A stretch of DNA of 64,000 bases from Streptomyces diastaticus subsp. diastaticus (GTDB lineage: Bacteria; Actinomycetota; Actinomycetes; Streptomycetales; Streptomycetaceae). Location of the stretch: the NCBI RefSeq assembly GCF_011170125.1, contig NZ_BLLN01000005.1, positions 1,922,001 through 1,986,000 on the forward strand, given 5' to 3'. Below the pieces are notes generated by a model. The model saw only the letters and a program-made list of their open reading frames with translations. It was not told the DNA's origin and searched no databases. The translations under genes were made by a program, and so were the position numbers. Below, piece after piece: positions 9,594 through 18,558 of this stretch (the stretch's first letter is position 1; every line of letters starts with the position of its first letter).

Positions 9594-10364
9594 ATGGCCG
9601 TGACCCAGGTGGTCCGTTCCGAGTGGACCAAGATCCGCTCGGTCCGGTCGACGGTGTGGACGCTCGGTCTCGCCGCCGTGGTGACGATCGGGCTGGGCGC
9701 CCTGATCAGCGCACTCTCCAGGAGCGAGTACGACAACCTCTCCCCGCGCGACCAGCTGACCTTCGACCCGACCTTCATCAGCTTCGCCGGGCTGAGCCTC
9801 GGGCAGTTGGCGATGGTCGTCTTCGGGGTGCTGGTGGTGTCGAACGAGTACAGCACCGGCATGATCCGGATGTCGCTGGCGGCGGTGCCGCAACGCGGCG
9901 CCTTCTTCTTCGGCAAGGTCGCGGTGGCGACGGCGCTGGCGCTGCTGGTGAGCCTGGCGACGACGTTCGCCACGTTCTTCCTCGGGCAGGCCCTGCTCGG
10001 CCCTCTCGCGGCCTCCGTCGGCGACCCCGGCGTGCTGAGGGCGGTCGTGGGGGCCGCCCTCTACATGACGCTCATGGCCGTCTTCTCGATGGGCGTCGCC
10101 GCGATGCTCCGCTCCCCCATGCTCTCCCTCGGCATCCTCGTCCCCTTCTTCTTCCTCGTCTCCTCGGTCCTCGGCGCCGTCTCGGCCACCGAGAAGGTCG
10201 CCCGCTTCCTCCCCGACCAGGCCGGCTCCAAGATCATGCAGGTGGTCACCCCCCTGAACGACGACACCCCCTACGGCCCCTGGGGCGGCCTCGGCATCAT
10301 GGCCCTCTGGGCCGCCGCCGCCCTCGCCATCGGCTACGCGCTACTACGCCACCGGGACGCCTGA
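9594..10364 (+). CDS. ABC transporter permease (module 1)
   Basis: 256-residue integral membrane protein with about six hydrophobic segments (for example LGLAAVVTIGLGALI, VVFGVLVVSNE and ILVPFFFLVSSVLGAV). The N-terminal motif SEWTKIRSVRSTVWTL and the EYSTGMIR signature are typical of ABC-2-type permeases paired with DrrA-like ATPases in Streptomyces. ATG 9594 follows a strong GGAGGAGG ribosome-binding site overlapping the end of the ATPase gene. It presumably dimerises with the 8576 ATPase; substrate unknown. Confidence 0.9.
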   Translation: MAVTQVVRSEWTKIRSVRSTVWTLGLAAVVTIGLGALISALSRSEYDNLSPRDQLTFDPTFISFAGLSLGQLAMVVFGVLVVSNEYSTGMIRMSLAAVPQRGAFFFGKVAVATALALLVSLATTFATFFLGQALLGPLAASVGDPGVLRAVVGAALYMTLMAVFSMGVAAMLRSPMLSLGILVPFFFLVSSVLGAVSATEKVARFLPDQAGSKIMQVVTPLNDDTPYGPWGGLGIMALWAAAALAIGYALLRHRDA

Positions 10365-10377
10365 GGCCGCCCCTTCC

Positions 10378-10461
10378 AGCCCGGCCGGCGCTTGAGGCCA
10401 CCATGCCCCGCGGGTCACAACGCTCCGGCCCCGCCCCGATCAGCCGGCCGGCGCCTCAGGC
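10378..10461 (+). repeat. Intergenic GCCGGCGCTTGAGG-type repeat, inverted pair
   Basis: The element AGCCCGGCCGGCGCTTGAGG (10378-10397) recurs as a variant, CCGGCCGGCGCCTCAGGCC, ending near 10461, and the same 20-base core is found again at 42629-42648. Similar short elements are scattered between Streptomyces genes as I recall. It lies between the two ABC modules. Confidence 0.5.
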
Positions 10462-10581
10462 CCCCGGCCCCACCCGGCAGGCAACTTTCACTTGGCCGGA
10501 ACCGAACGCCGGTGACTATCCTCCTTACGTTGACGGGGACGAACCCCGGCACGGAACGCTGTCGACGGGTGCGGGGAGCAC

Positions 10582-11715
10582 ATGATCGAGGCCATCGGCC
10601 TGACGAAGCGCTACGGCGCGAAGACCGCCGTCCAGGACCTTTCCTTCCAGGTGAGGCCCGGCACGGTGACCGGCTTCCTGGGCCCGAACGGCTCCGGCAA
10701 GTCCACGACGATGCGCATGATCGTCGGCCTGGACCAGCCCACCGGCGGCCACGTCACCATCGGCGGCCACCCCTACCGGCACGTCCCGAACGCCCCGCGC
10801 CAGGTCGGCGCCCTGCTCGACGCGAAGGCCGTGCACGGCGGCCGCTCGGCCCGCAACCACCTGCTCTGCCTGGCCCAGCTCTCCGGCATCCCCGCCCGCC
10901 GGGTCGACGAGGTCCTGGGAGTGGTGGGGCTCCAGGACGTGGCGCGGCGCCGGTCGAAGGGGTTCTCCCTCGGTATGGGCCAGCGGCTGGGCATCGCGGC
11001 GGCGCTCCTCGGCGACCCGCAGGTGCTCCTCTTCGACGAGCCGGTCAACGGCCTCGACCCGGAGGGCATCCTCTGGGTCCGTAACCTCATGCAGTCGCTG
11101 GCGGCCGAGGGCCGCACCGTCTTCGTCTCCTCGCACCTGATGAGCGAGATGGCGCTGACCGCCGAACACCTCATCGTGATCGGCCGGGGCCGGCTGATGG
11201 CCGACATGAGTGTGCGCGACTTCATCGCGGCGAACGCCGCGGGGTTCGCCCGGGTCCGCGTACCGGACCGTGAGCCCGGCGCCCGCGAGAAGCTGTCGGC
11301 GGCGCTGGCGCGGGAGGGCGGCCAGGTGCTGCCGGAGCCGGACGGCGCGCTGCGGGTGGCGGGACTGCCGCTGCCCCGGATCAGCGACGTGGCCCACGGG
11401 GCGGGGGTGCGGCTGTGGGAGCTCTCGCCGCACCAGGCCTCGCTGGAGGAGGCGTACATGCGGCTGACGCAGGGGGCTGTCGACTACCGCTCGACCGACG
11501 ACCAGCGGACCGGGCTGCGCGAGGTCGCGACGGAGGGCGGCGTTCCGGTCGCGGCGCCGCAGCCGGGGGCGGGCCAGCCCGGCTGGTACGCGCCCCCGCC
11601 GCCGCGCCAGGAGCCGGCCCGCACGGACCCGGACGCCCGGCCTGCCGGGGCACCGTTGCCGACGGTGCCCCCCGCCCCCGAACTGAGCAAGAGCGACACC
11701 GAGGATCCGCGATGA
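10582..11715 (+). CDS. ABC transporter ATP-binding protein (module 2)
   Basis: 377-residue paralogue of the module-1 ATPase. Same layout: Walker A GPNGSGKST (34-42), the stretch LLDAKAVHGGRSARNHLLC, signature FSLGMGQRLGIA, Walker B VLLFDEPVNGLDPEG and a DrrA-like C-terminal region with LSPHQASLEEA. It ends in a Pro/Ala-rich tail about 80 residues long that module 1 lacks in this form. Its stop overlaps the next permease start (ATGA at 11712), indicating translational coupling. Preceded by a 217-bp gap with intergenic repeats, so it probably has its own promoter. Confidence 0.9.
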   Translation: MIEAIGLTKRYGAKTAVQDLSFQVRPGTVTGFLGPNGSGKSTTMRMIVGLDQPTGGHVTIGGHPYRHVPNAPRQVGALLDAKAVHGGRSARNHLLCLAQLSGIPARRVDEVLGVVGLQDVARRRSKGFSLGMGQRLGIAAALLGDPQVLLFDEPVNGLDPEGILWVRNLMQSLAAEGRTVFVSSHLMSEMALTAEHLIVIGRGRLMADMSVRDFIAANAAGFARVRVPDREPGAREKLSAALAREGGQVLPEPDGALRVAGLPLPRISDVAHGAGVRLWELSPHQASLEEAYMRLTQGAVDYRSTDDQRTGLREVATEGGVPVAAPQPGAGQPGWYAPPPPRQEPARTDPDARPAGAPLPTVPPAPELSKSDTEDPR

Positions 11716-12560
11716 CGACGTCGACCCCCCAGCCGCAGCAGCAGCCGCCGCAGCCGGGCGCGCTGCCGGGCGCGATGTACACCTCGCCGATCCCGGTGCG
11801 CCCCGCCCATCTGGGGCACGCCCTGGCCTCGGAGTGGACCAAGATCCGCTCCGTCCGCTCCACGCTGTGGACGCTCGGTGTCTTCGTGGCGCTGGTGGTC
11901 GGGATCGGCCTGCTGGTGGCGTGGAAGTCCGCGGGGAGCGACTTCTCGGACGTGCCGTACACGGTCCCGGCCCTGATCGGGCTGTTGCTGGGGCAGGTCT
12001 GCCTGACCACGCTCGGCGTGCTGGTGGTCACCTCGGAGTACGGCACGGGGATGATCCGCACCACCTTCACGGCGGCGCCGCAGCGGCACCGGGTGCTGGC
12101 CGCCAAGTTCCTGGTCTTCTTCGCGCTGGCCTACGTGGTCTCGGTGGTGTCGATCACCGTGGTGGGGCTGGCCACCGCCGCGATGAACGTGGTGCCCGAG
12201 GGTTCCGGACAGGACTGGGGCACCACCGCGCTGACCGGCGCGCTGTACGTCTCGCTGCTCGGGGTGCTGGGGCTGGCCGTCGGTTCGATGCTGCGGCACT
12301 CGGCGGGGGCGATCACCGTCATGCTCGGCCTGGTGCTGGTCCCGGCGATCATGCCGGCCTTCCTGATGATGTCCGACTCCCTGCGCGGTGTCGGCGAGGT
12401 GATGCTGGCGTACAACGCCCCGAACGCGCTCTCCGCCCTTTTCGGCCTGCCCATGTACGACAGCGCCTCGCACGGCGTCCCGCAGCTTCTCGCCCTGCTG
12501 GGTCTGACGGTGGTGGCGATGGGCGGCGCCTTCGCCCTGCTGGAGAAGCGCGACGTGTGA
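11712..12560 (+). CDS. ABC transporter permease (module 2)
   Basis: 282-residue ABC-2-type permease with about six membrane segments after a proline/glutamine-rich cytoplasmic N-terminus (QPQQQPPQP). It shares SEWTKIRSVRSTLWTLG and EYGTGMIRTTF with the module-1 permease, showing common origin. Coupled to the upstream ATPase by a 4-base ATGA overlap. The pair likely exports a hydrophobic compound or antibiotic, but nothing in the sequence fixes the substrate. Confidence 0.9.
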   Translation: MTTSTPQPQQQPPQPGALPGAMYTSPIPVRPAHLGHALASEWTKIRSVRSTLWTLGVFVALVVGIGLLVAWKSAGSDFSDVPYTVPALIGLLLGQVCLTTLGVLVVTSEYGTGMIRTTFTAAPQRHRVLAAKFLVFFALAYVVSVVSITVVGLATAAMNVVPEGSGQDWGTTALTGALYVSLLGVLGLAVGSMLRHSAGAITVMLGLVLVPAIMPAFLMMSDSLRGVGEVMLAYNAPNALSALFGLPMYDSASHGVPQLLALLGLTVVAMGGAFALLEKRDV

Positions 12561-12579
12561 GCCGTGTGAGCCGCGCCGG

Positions 12580-12924
12580 TCAGTGGCGCGGGGCGTTCCG
12601 GGACCGCTGCACCCTCGTGGTGCGGCGGTCCTTCGCGTTCCAGCAGGCCTTGTGCCAGTGGCGGCGCTCGTCGACGCCGGAGTGCTCGGGCCAGGCCACG
12701 ACGTGCGGCAGCCCGGCGGGGAGCTCCTGGTCGCAGCCGGGGCAGCGGTAGCGCTTGCCCGCGGCGGAGGCGGGGCCGGAGCCGGAGACGTGCCGGACCG
12801 ACCACTGCTCGCCACGCCAGCTCTCGGCCGACTGGAAGCCGTACCGCTCGCCCGGTTCGTCGTCGCCGCCGGCCCGCCTGCCGGTGGCGCGGGCGGGCTT
12901 GGGGCGGTTCTTGCGCGGGGACAC
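12580..12924 (-). CDS. Small conserved zinc-ribbon-like protein
   Basis: 114-residue basic protein starting MSPRKNRPKP. It carries CPGC (Cys61, Cys64) and, 27 residues on, HKAC (His91, Cys94), a spacing that suggests a single zinc site. Between them lies PHVVAWPEHSG. Orthologues occur throughout Streptomyces, often labelled 'ATP/GTP-binding', for which I see no motif. GTG 12924 was chosen because GAGGTG lies 4 bases upstream; an earlier in-frame ATG (12957) has no such site. Convergent with the ABC permease, 19 bases apart. Function unknown; nucleic-acid binding is plausible from the basic ends. Confidence 0.75.
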   Translation of the reverse strand: MSPRKNRPKPARATGRRAGGDDEPGERYGFQSAESWRGEQWSVRHVSGSGPASAAGKRYRCPGCDQELPAGLPHVVAWPEHSGVDERRHWHKACWNAKDRRTTRVQRSRNAPRH

Positions 12925-13182
12925 GGGGCACCTCACGATCTGCTGTACGGCGGTCACGGCGTCCCCGCCAGAGTACGCGCCGCTCGTTCACGGCAGGCGC
13001 CCGTCGGAGCGCCGCACGCCCCCTTCAGGCCCTTTCCCGCCCCTTCCGTGCGCCGACCGCACCTCCGGGAAATCCCCATAATCCGCCAATCCTCTTGCCA
13101 GGCCGTGCCTTTGGCACGTGTCAGGCGTTGTTGCCAGGCAGGGGGGAGTGCCGTGTCGGGCACCAAGGAAGCAGGATGCGTC

Positions 13183-14217
13183 ATGCACGTGGGAAGTTTT
13201 GTACTCGGTGGTCAGTTCCCGGGCCAGGGCCAGGGCGAGGCGCTGCACCGTGCCGTGCGCTCGGCCGAGGCCGCCGAGGAGTCGGGCCTCGACACCGTCT
13301 GGCTGGGCGAGCACCACTTCGTGCCGTACGGCACCTGCCCCTCGGCCACCACCCTCGCCGCGCTGCTGCTGGGCCGGACCCGGCGCGTGCGGGTGGGCAC
13401 CGCCGTCAGCGTGCTGCCCACCACCCACCCCGTCTCGCTGGGCGAGCAGGCGGCCCTGCTCCACCTGGCCGCGGGCGGCCGGTTCACCCTGGGTGTCGGC
13501 CGTGGCGGCCCCTGGGTGGACCTGGAGGTCTTCGGCGCGGGTCTGGCGGCCTTCGAGGAAGGGTTCCCCGAGGCGCTGGACCTGCTGCTGCGCTGGTTGC
13601 GCGAGCCCCGGGTGGGTGCCTCGGCCGAGGGCGGGCGGTACGCCTTCCGGGAGGTGGCGGTGGTGCCGCGCCCGGCGGAGTCCCTGGACGGGCTGCCGGG
13701 CCCCGAGGTGGTGGTCGCCTGCACCTCGCCGTCGAGCGTGCGGCTCGCCGCCGAGCGGGGGCTGCCGATGCTGCTGGGCATGCACACCGGGGACGCCGAG
13801 AAGGCCGAGATGGTGGCCCTGTGGCGGCGGCACGCCCGCGAGGCGGGGCGCGGCGGCGACGAGATCGCCGGGGCGGCGCACGTCTCGGCGGGCGTCGCCC
13901 AGGTCGAGGACGGCGCCGGGCGGGCGGCCGAGACGCTGGTGAAGGCGATGCCGGGCTGGTTCGAGCTGGGGCTGGGCGCCCATGTCACCGTCGACGGGCG
14001 GGCGCGGGCGATGCGCGACCCGGTGGCGTACACCGAGTTCCTCTGCTCCATCCATCCGGTGGGTCCGCCCCGGATGTGCGCGGACCGGCTGGCGGCGACC
14101 GCCGAGGCGACCGGGATCGACCGGTTCGCGCTGCTGGTGGAGGGGTCGGGCGACCTGGCCGGGACCGAGGAGAACATCCACCGCCTCGGCCGGGACGTGC
14201 TGCCGCTGCTGCGCTGA
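13183..14217 (+). CDS. LLM-class flavin-dependent oxidoreductase
   Basis: 344-residue luciferase-like TIM-barrel enzyme (MHVGSFVLGGQFPGQ...). The family uses FMN or F420; SVLPTTHPVSLGEQAALL and GRFTLGVGRGG are typical of the bacterial luciferase-like group. Substrate unknown. The conserved family N-terminus begins at ATG 13183 (AGGA six bases upstream). A GTG at 13153 with a stronger GGGGGAG site would add ten residues and is a real alternative. It shares a bidirectional terminator with the convergent gene that follows. Confidence 0.87.
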   Translation: MHVGSFVLGGQFPGQGQGEALHRAVRSAEAAEESGLDTVWLGEHHFVPYGTCPSATTLAALLLGRTRRVRVGTAVSVLPTTHPVSLGEQAALLHLAAGGRFTLGVGRGGPWVDLEVFGAGLAAFEEGFPEALDLLLRWLREPRVGASAEGGRYAFREVAVVPRPAESLDGLPGPEVVVACTSPSSVRLAAERGLPMLLGMHTGDAEKAEMVALWRRHAREAGRGGDEIAGAAHVSAGVAQVEDGAGRAAETLVKAMPGWFELGLGAHVTVDGRARAMRDPVAYTEFLCSIHPVGPPRMCADRLAATAEATGIDRFALLVEGSGDLAGTEENIHRLGRDVLPLLR

Positions 14218-14262
14218 ACCCGCCGTGCGGCGGCCCCCGGTGGGGGCCGCCGCACGGCGGGT
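14218..14262. terminator. Bidirectional terminator, 21-bp perfect stem
   Basis: Arms 14218-14238 and 14242-14262 are perfectly complementary over 21 bp around a GGT loop. It begins at the base after the oxidoreductase stop and serves both convergent genes. Confidence 0.85.
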
Positions 14263-14308
14263 GCGCGTCACGCCCGTCGGCACGCCGAAGGCGCCGGCGG
14301 CCGGGAAC

Positions 14309-14701
14309 TCAGCAGTCCCTGAGCTCCGGCGACTGGTTGAGCAACTGGCCCCGGATCGAGGTGAAGCGGGTGTGCCGCTCGTCGGAGTCGGAGGAGAGCG
14401 GGAAGACCGCCACACGGTGGCAGTTCTGGAATGCCAGGCGGACCCCGAAGTGACGCTGGAGCGCCCCCCGGATGGCGTCGCTGGCCAGGGCGCGCAGCAA
14501 CTGGCCGCGGGCCTGCTCGTCGGGCGGCGGCGTCTGGTTGTCGGCGAAATCGCCGCCGTCGACCTTCAGCTGGGCGACGAGCTTGCTGATCATGTCCCAT
14601 GCGTAGGGCAGGGAGGTCCGGACGCAGTCGACGAAGGCGGCTTCGTCGACCTCGCCTCGCTCGGCCTGTTCCAAGAGGGCCGGTGAGACGTCGAGCGACA
14701 T
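14309..14701 (-). CDS. Conserved small protein of the SCO5389 family
   Basis: 130-residue soluble protein (MSLDVSPALLEQAERGEVDEAAFVDCVR...) widely conserved in Streptomyces; no enzymatic motif is visible. The C-terminal part contains an invariant-looking NCHRVAVFPLSSD stretch. ATG 14701 has AGAGGAG seven bases upstream, deciding the start. It is divergent from nucS with a shared 212-bp promoter region. Function unknown. Confidence 0.8.
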   Translation of the reverse strand: MSLDVSPALLEQAERGEVDEAAFVDCVRTSLPYAWDMISKLVAQLKVDGGDFADNQTPPPDEQARGQLLRALASDAIRGALQRHFGVRLAFQNCHRVAVFPLSSDSDERHTRFTSIRGQLLNQSPELRDC

Positions 14702-14913
14702 GGGTTCTCCTCTCGCACCCCCGTCTGACGGGGGCTGACGGACGGGGCTGGAGTTCGCGCACACGCAGCGTGCACGCATGGCAACCTCCCGCTGCCACGT
14801 TATGCAAGGAGACCGGCCCGCACCAGGAGAATGCACACACAACCGGCCAGCGATGAACGGGGCTTCCCGGGCGAATCGCGTCCGGTGCCGCCCGTCGAGT
14901 AGCGTTGCCGACC

Positions 14914-15576
14914 ATGCGTCTCGTCATCGCCCGCTGCTCCGTGGACTACGCGGGCAGGCTCACGGCCCACCTCCCCTCCGCCCCTCGCCTCATCCTCGTG
15001 AAGGCCGACGGCAGTGTCTCGATCCATGCGGACGACCGGGCGTACAAACCGCTCAACTGGATGTCGCCGCCGTGCACCCTCAAGGAGGGCGACGGGGACG
15101 TCTGGACGGTGGTGAACAAAGGCGGGGAGAAACTCGTCATCACCATGGAGGAGGTCCTGCACGACTCCTCACACGAACTCGGCGTGGACCCGGGCCTCAT
15201 CAAGGACGGGGTGGAGGCGCACCTCCAGGAGCTGCTGGCGGACCGGATCGAGACCCTCGGCGACGGGTACACGCTGATCCGGCGCGAGTACCCGACCGCG
15301 ATCGGGCCCGTCGACATCCTCTGCCGGGACGCCTCCGGCGCGACGGTCGCCGTCGAGATCAAGCGGCGCGGCGAGATCGACGGGGTGGAGCAGCTGACCC
15401 GCTACCTGGAACTCCTCAACCGCGACCCGCACCTCGCCCCCGTACGCGGCGTCTTCGCCGCCCAGGAGATCAAGCCGCAGGCCCGCGTCCTCGCCACCGA
15501 CCGCGGCATCGGCTGCACGGTCCTGGACTACGAGGCCCTGCGCGGCATCGAGGACGACAAGCTGCGCCTGTTCTGA
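14914..15576 (+). CDS. nucS: Mismatch-specific endonuclease NucS/EndoMS
   Basis: 220-residue endonuclease that cuts both strands at G-T, G-G and T-T mismatches and provides mismatch repair in Actinobacteria lacking MutS/MutL. The PD-(D/E)XK site is visible as GPVDILCRD (Asp134) and [10 protein letters not shown] (Glu148, Lys150). The extreme C-terminus DDKLRLF fits the clamp-binding peptide through which NucS is activated by the beta sliding clamp. ATG 14914 has no clear Shine-Dalgarno, suggesting a leaderless or weakly translated message. Loss of this gene is known to raise transition mutation rates in Mycobacterium and Streptomyces. Confidence 0.95.
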   Translation: MRLVIARCSVDYAGRLTAHLPSAPRLILVKADGSVSIHADDRAYKPLNWMSPPCTLKEGDGDVWTVVNKGGEKLVITMEEVLHDSSHELGVDPGLIKDGVEAHLQELLADRIETLGDGYTLIRREYPTAIGPVDILCRDASGATVAVEIKRRGEIDGVEQLTRYLELLNRDPHLAPVRGVFAAQEIKPQARVLATDRGIGCTVLDYEALRGIEDDKLRLF

Positions 15577-15584
15577 CCGCTTCA

Positions 15585-15600
15585 GGCGGCTTTCGCCGCC
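15585..15600 (+). terminator. Short hairpin after nucS
   Basis: Six-bp stem (GGCGGC/GCCGCC) with TTTC loop, nine bases after the nucS stop. The following 170 bp up to 15771 hold no gene I can recognise. Confidence 0.5.
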
Positions 15601-15771
15601 GCGGCGCCGGCGGTGGGTGGGCCCTCCGTCGCGCTCACCCGCTTCGCGCGCCACGCGCGAGGGACGGCTCGCCGGCGACGTGCCCCTTTGGCTCAAACCG
15701 CGGGCCTGCCGGCGGTGCGGGCCGGCGGAACAGGCACGGCCGCGCCATGACGTGCGGGCGGCAGGCCGCCA

Positions 15772-15803
15772 GAACGCCCCCGGCTCCCCGGCCGGGGGCG
15801 TTC
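15772..15803 (-). terminator. Terminator of the 15816 gene
   Basis: Perfect 13-bp arms (15772-15784, 15791-15803) with a 6-base loop, 12 bases beyond the stop of the minus-strand ATPase-like gene. Confidence 0.7.
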
Positions 15804-15815
15804 CGCGTGCGGGTG

Positions 15816-18221
15816 CTACGAGATCTGGCCAGGGGCCGGTTCGGGGGCCGGGCCGCTGGCCGAATGGTCCGTCCCGGGGTCCGGGGGCTCGGGGTCCGGG
15901 TCGTCGCTGGACGGGGGCGGGTCGCTGGGCTCCGGGTCCTCGGTGGACGGGGGCGGGCTGCTCGGCGGCCTGCTGGAAGACGGCGGCGGGGAGGGCGACT
16001 TGGTGGTCGGCTTCCCCGACGGGGAGGTGGTCGGGCGGTCGCTGGGCGAGCTGCTCGGCTCCTCCGAGCCGGTTCCGGAGGGCGAGGCGCTGTCGCTGGG
16101 CGTCGGGTCGTCGGGGGTGCCGGTGACGCCGTCCTCGCCCGGGTCGGTGCTGGGCGGGGCGTCGGCGGGCTGCTCGGCGTCCGTGTCGTCGACGGCCTCC
16201 TCCTCGGGCACGGTCTGCTCGGTGGTGACCCGGTCGACGGAGGCGGGCTCCTCGTCGTCGCCGTTGATGGCGCCGAGGGTGACGACGGTGCCGAGGACGG
16301 CGACGAGCAGGGCACCCGCTCCGGCGGCGACCAGGTTGCGCCGGGCGCCGGTGAGGGCGGCCCGGCCCGGCCTGCCGTCCGTGGCGGCCACGACGGTGTC
16401 CTCGGTGCCGCTCCGGCCGGCGGGCGGGCCCGGACGCTGCACCAGGGTCACCCCGGCGGGCGGCGTCGGCCTGGGCATTCCGGCCGGCAGGGTCGCCGGG
16501 GCGTCGCGGCGCGGGGGGACGGGCGGCCCGTCGGGGGCCGGGGTGGCGCGTGTCACCGGCACCGTCGCCCCGGAGCGGTCGGCGACCAGCGCGAGGGCGC
16601 GGCGGCCCGCGACGGTGCCGCGCTTGTCGGCGAGGGCGCCGCGCAGCGCCACGGCGGCCTCCAGCTCGGCGCGGGCCCGGTCGAGGCGGTTCCGGCAGAG
16701 CGCGAGGACGCCCAGCTCGTGGTGGAAGTACGCCTCCTCGGCGACCTCGCCGCAGAGACGGGCGGCCTCCTGGCCGGCGCGCAGCACCCGCTCCCAGGCA
16801 CCCCAGGCGAGTCCGGCGGCGAGGGCGGGGGCGACGGTGCGGGCGAGCAGCACGGCGGTGGCCTGCCGCGCCGGGTCCTGGCCGCCGACGAGGGCGGTGA
16901 GCGCGGCGAGGACCGCGCCGGACTCGGCGGCGGCCCGCTCGGGGGTGACCGAGGGGTGGCCGGTCCACCAGGTGTAGTGCTGGGCGGCGGTGTGGGCCCG
17001 CTCGCCCTCGTCGGCGTACCCCTCGGCGGCGAGCTGCTCGGTGACGCCCGCGGCGAGGCGGTAGCGGTTGCCGACCGGCGTGACCAGGCCGCAGTCGAGG
17101 AGTTCGGTGAGGGCGGCGTCGGCGTGGGTGTCGCCGATCAGGGCGGGCAGGTGGGCCTGGTGCGGGACCTCGCCGCCGAGCGCGTAGGCGAAACCGAGGG
17201 TCTCGCGGGCCGCCTCGCTGAGCCGGGAGGCGAGGAGGGCGGCGGGGGCGGCGCCCTCGGCGACGGTGGGCAGCGGCGCGTCGGCGGAGCCGGACTCCTC
17301 GCGGATCAGGTCGCGCTGGTGGAGCAGGGCGCCGGCCTGGACGAACCGCAGCGGCAGCCCCTCGGACTCGAACCAGAGGTCGCCCGCCCAGGACACCTCG
17401 TCCTCGCTGAGCGCCCGGCCCGCTCCCTGGGCGAGCAGGGACAGTCCGCCGGAGCGGCCGATGCCGTCGAGGGCGACCTCTTCGACGTGGGCCTCGCCGG
17501 GCGCGGGCGCGTCGGGGGTGCAGGCGAGCAGGACGGCGCACTCGGGGGTCGCGGCGAGGAAGGCGTCGAGGGCGGCGCCGCCGAGGTCCGCGTCGTCGAT
17601 GAGGACCACCGCGCCGATCTCACCGGCGAGTTCGGCGAGCAGGGCGGGGCCGGGGCGGTGCGCGGGCAGCAGGTGGACGGTGGCGCACAGGGCGTGCAGC
17701 AGTTCGTCGGCGCTGCGGTGGTGGCCGTCGAGGCGGACCACGCCGTCCGGGGCGAGCCCTTCGCAGCGGGCCGCCACGGCGTCCAGCAGCACGGTGCGGC
17801 CGGAGCCGCGGGTGCCGGTGAGGCGGACGGAACGGCCCTGGGCGAGGAGCGAGACGAGGGTGTCGCGTTCGCGGTCGCGTTCCAGCAGCCGGTGGTGGGT
17901 GCGGGGGACGCCGGGCGGGGCCGGCGGCCGGCCGGCGGCGGCGAGCGCGGCGCGGTCGTCGGGGGTCCGGCGGACCGGCGGGCTCGGGTGGCGGCCGGGC
18001 GGGCAGACCTCGATCTCGCTGCCGTCGACCGGGTTGACGGTGACGAGATGGCCGCCCGCGACGAGTTCGACGGTGCGGACCCGGGGCGGAACGGGCTGGC
18101 CGAGGTCGGGGCCGTGCGGCGGGCGGGGCCGCCGCTCGGCGGGGGCCGGCTGCGGGTCGCCGGGTATGCGGTGCGGGTCGCCGCCGTCCCGCTGGTGCGG
18201 GTCCCGGTGGTTCGGGTCCAT
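15816..18221 (-). CDS. Large ATPase-like protein with membrane anchor and Pro/Ser-rich tail
   Basis: About 801 residues. Order: Pro/Arg/His-rich N-terminus (1-110); STAND/AAA-like nucleotide-binding region with P-loop GTRGSGRT (136-143) and Walker B VVLIDDAD (205-212); a long helical region with repeat-like character; one transmembrane helix (LVAAGAGALLVAVLGTVVTLGAI); and about 150 residues rich in Pro, Ser, Asp and Thr, presumably outside the cell. The P-loop lysine is arginine, so ATP hydrolysis is uncertain. It resembles the ATPase half of LuxR-type regulators but lacks a helix-turn-helix. Start: ATG 18221, with ATG 18236 possible. Role unknown; a membrane sensor or adaptor is a guess. Confidence 0.75.
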   Translation of the reverse strand: MDPNHRDPHQRDGGDPHRIPGDPQPAPAERRPRPPHGPDLGQPVPPRVRTVELVAGGHLVTVNPVDGSEIEVCPPGRHPSPPVRRTPDDRAALAAAGRPPAPPGVPRTHHRLLERDRERDTLVSLLAQGRSVRLTGTRGSGRTVLLDAVAARCEGLAPDGVVRLDGHHRSADELLHALCATVHLLPAHRPGPALLAELAGEIGAVVLIDDADLGGAALDAFLAATPECAVLLACTPDAPAPGEAHVEEVALDGIGRSGGLSLLAQGAGRALSEDEVSWAGDLWFESEGLPLRFVQAGALLHQRDLIREESGSADAPLPTVAEGAAPAALLASRLSEAARETLGFAYALGGEVPHQAHLPALIGDTHADAALTELLDCGLVTPVGNRYRLAAGVTEQLAAEGYADEGERAHTAAQHYTWWTGHPSVTPERAAAESGAVLAALTALVGGQDPARQATAVLLARTVAPALAAGLAWGAWERVLRAGQEAARLCGEVAEEAYFHHELGVLALCRNRLDRARAELEAAVALRGALADKRGTVAGRRALALVADRSGATVPVTRATPAPDGPPVPPRRDAPATLPAGMPRPTPPAGVTLVQRPGPPAGRSGTEDTVVAATDGRPGRAALTGARRNLVAAGAGALLVAVLGTVVTLGAINGDDEEPASVDRVTTEQTVPEEEAVDDTDAEQPADAPPSTDPGEDGVTGTPDDPTPSDSASPSGTGSEEPSSSPSDRPTTSPSGKPTTKSPSPPPSSSRPPSSPPPSTEDPEPSDPPPSSDDPDPEPPDPGTDHSASGPAPEPAPGQIS

Positions 18222-18558
18222 GGCTGAAGCCCCCATAGCGTCGTGCCGTACCGCGTTCCCGGCCGCTCACCCTCCGGTCCGGGGAGCGGGTGCCGCGGCC
18301 CCAGGCCGGTGCGGCGCGCCGGGTTCTCCGCTGCCGCCCGGAGACGTGGGGCACCGGACGTGAGGACAGCGGACGGGACCGAACCATAAGCCTTCGGCCA
18401 GTATCCAGGAACAGGCGGGGTGGGCCGGGGCCCGGGAGGTCACGGTCTCATGAGGATTGTGCGCTGATCCCTCGGGAACGCCCGGATTGGCCACCTCCGG
18501 TTCGGCTCCCCCCTACGCGCGTGCCCCCTCGCCCCTGGTGCCGCTCCCCCGCCGTCGC
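18222..18558. other. Gene-free gap upstream of the ATPase-like gene
   Basis: 337 bp between the STAS gene and the ATPase-like gene, both on the minus strand. It probably holds the promoter of the latter. I see no convincing -10/-35 pair, repeat or small gene. Confidence 0.4.

Noticed and set aside
14778..18227. 1149-codon plus-strand frame
   Set aside because: Shadow of nucS in another frame and of the minus-strand ATPase-like gene; low-complexity Gly/Ala/Arg product.
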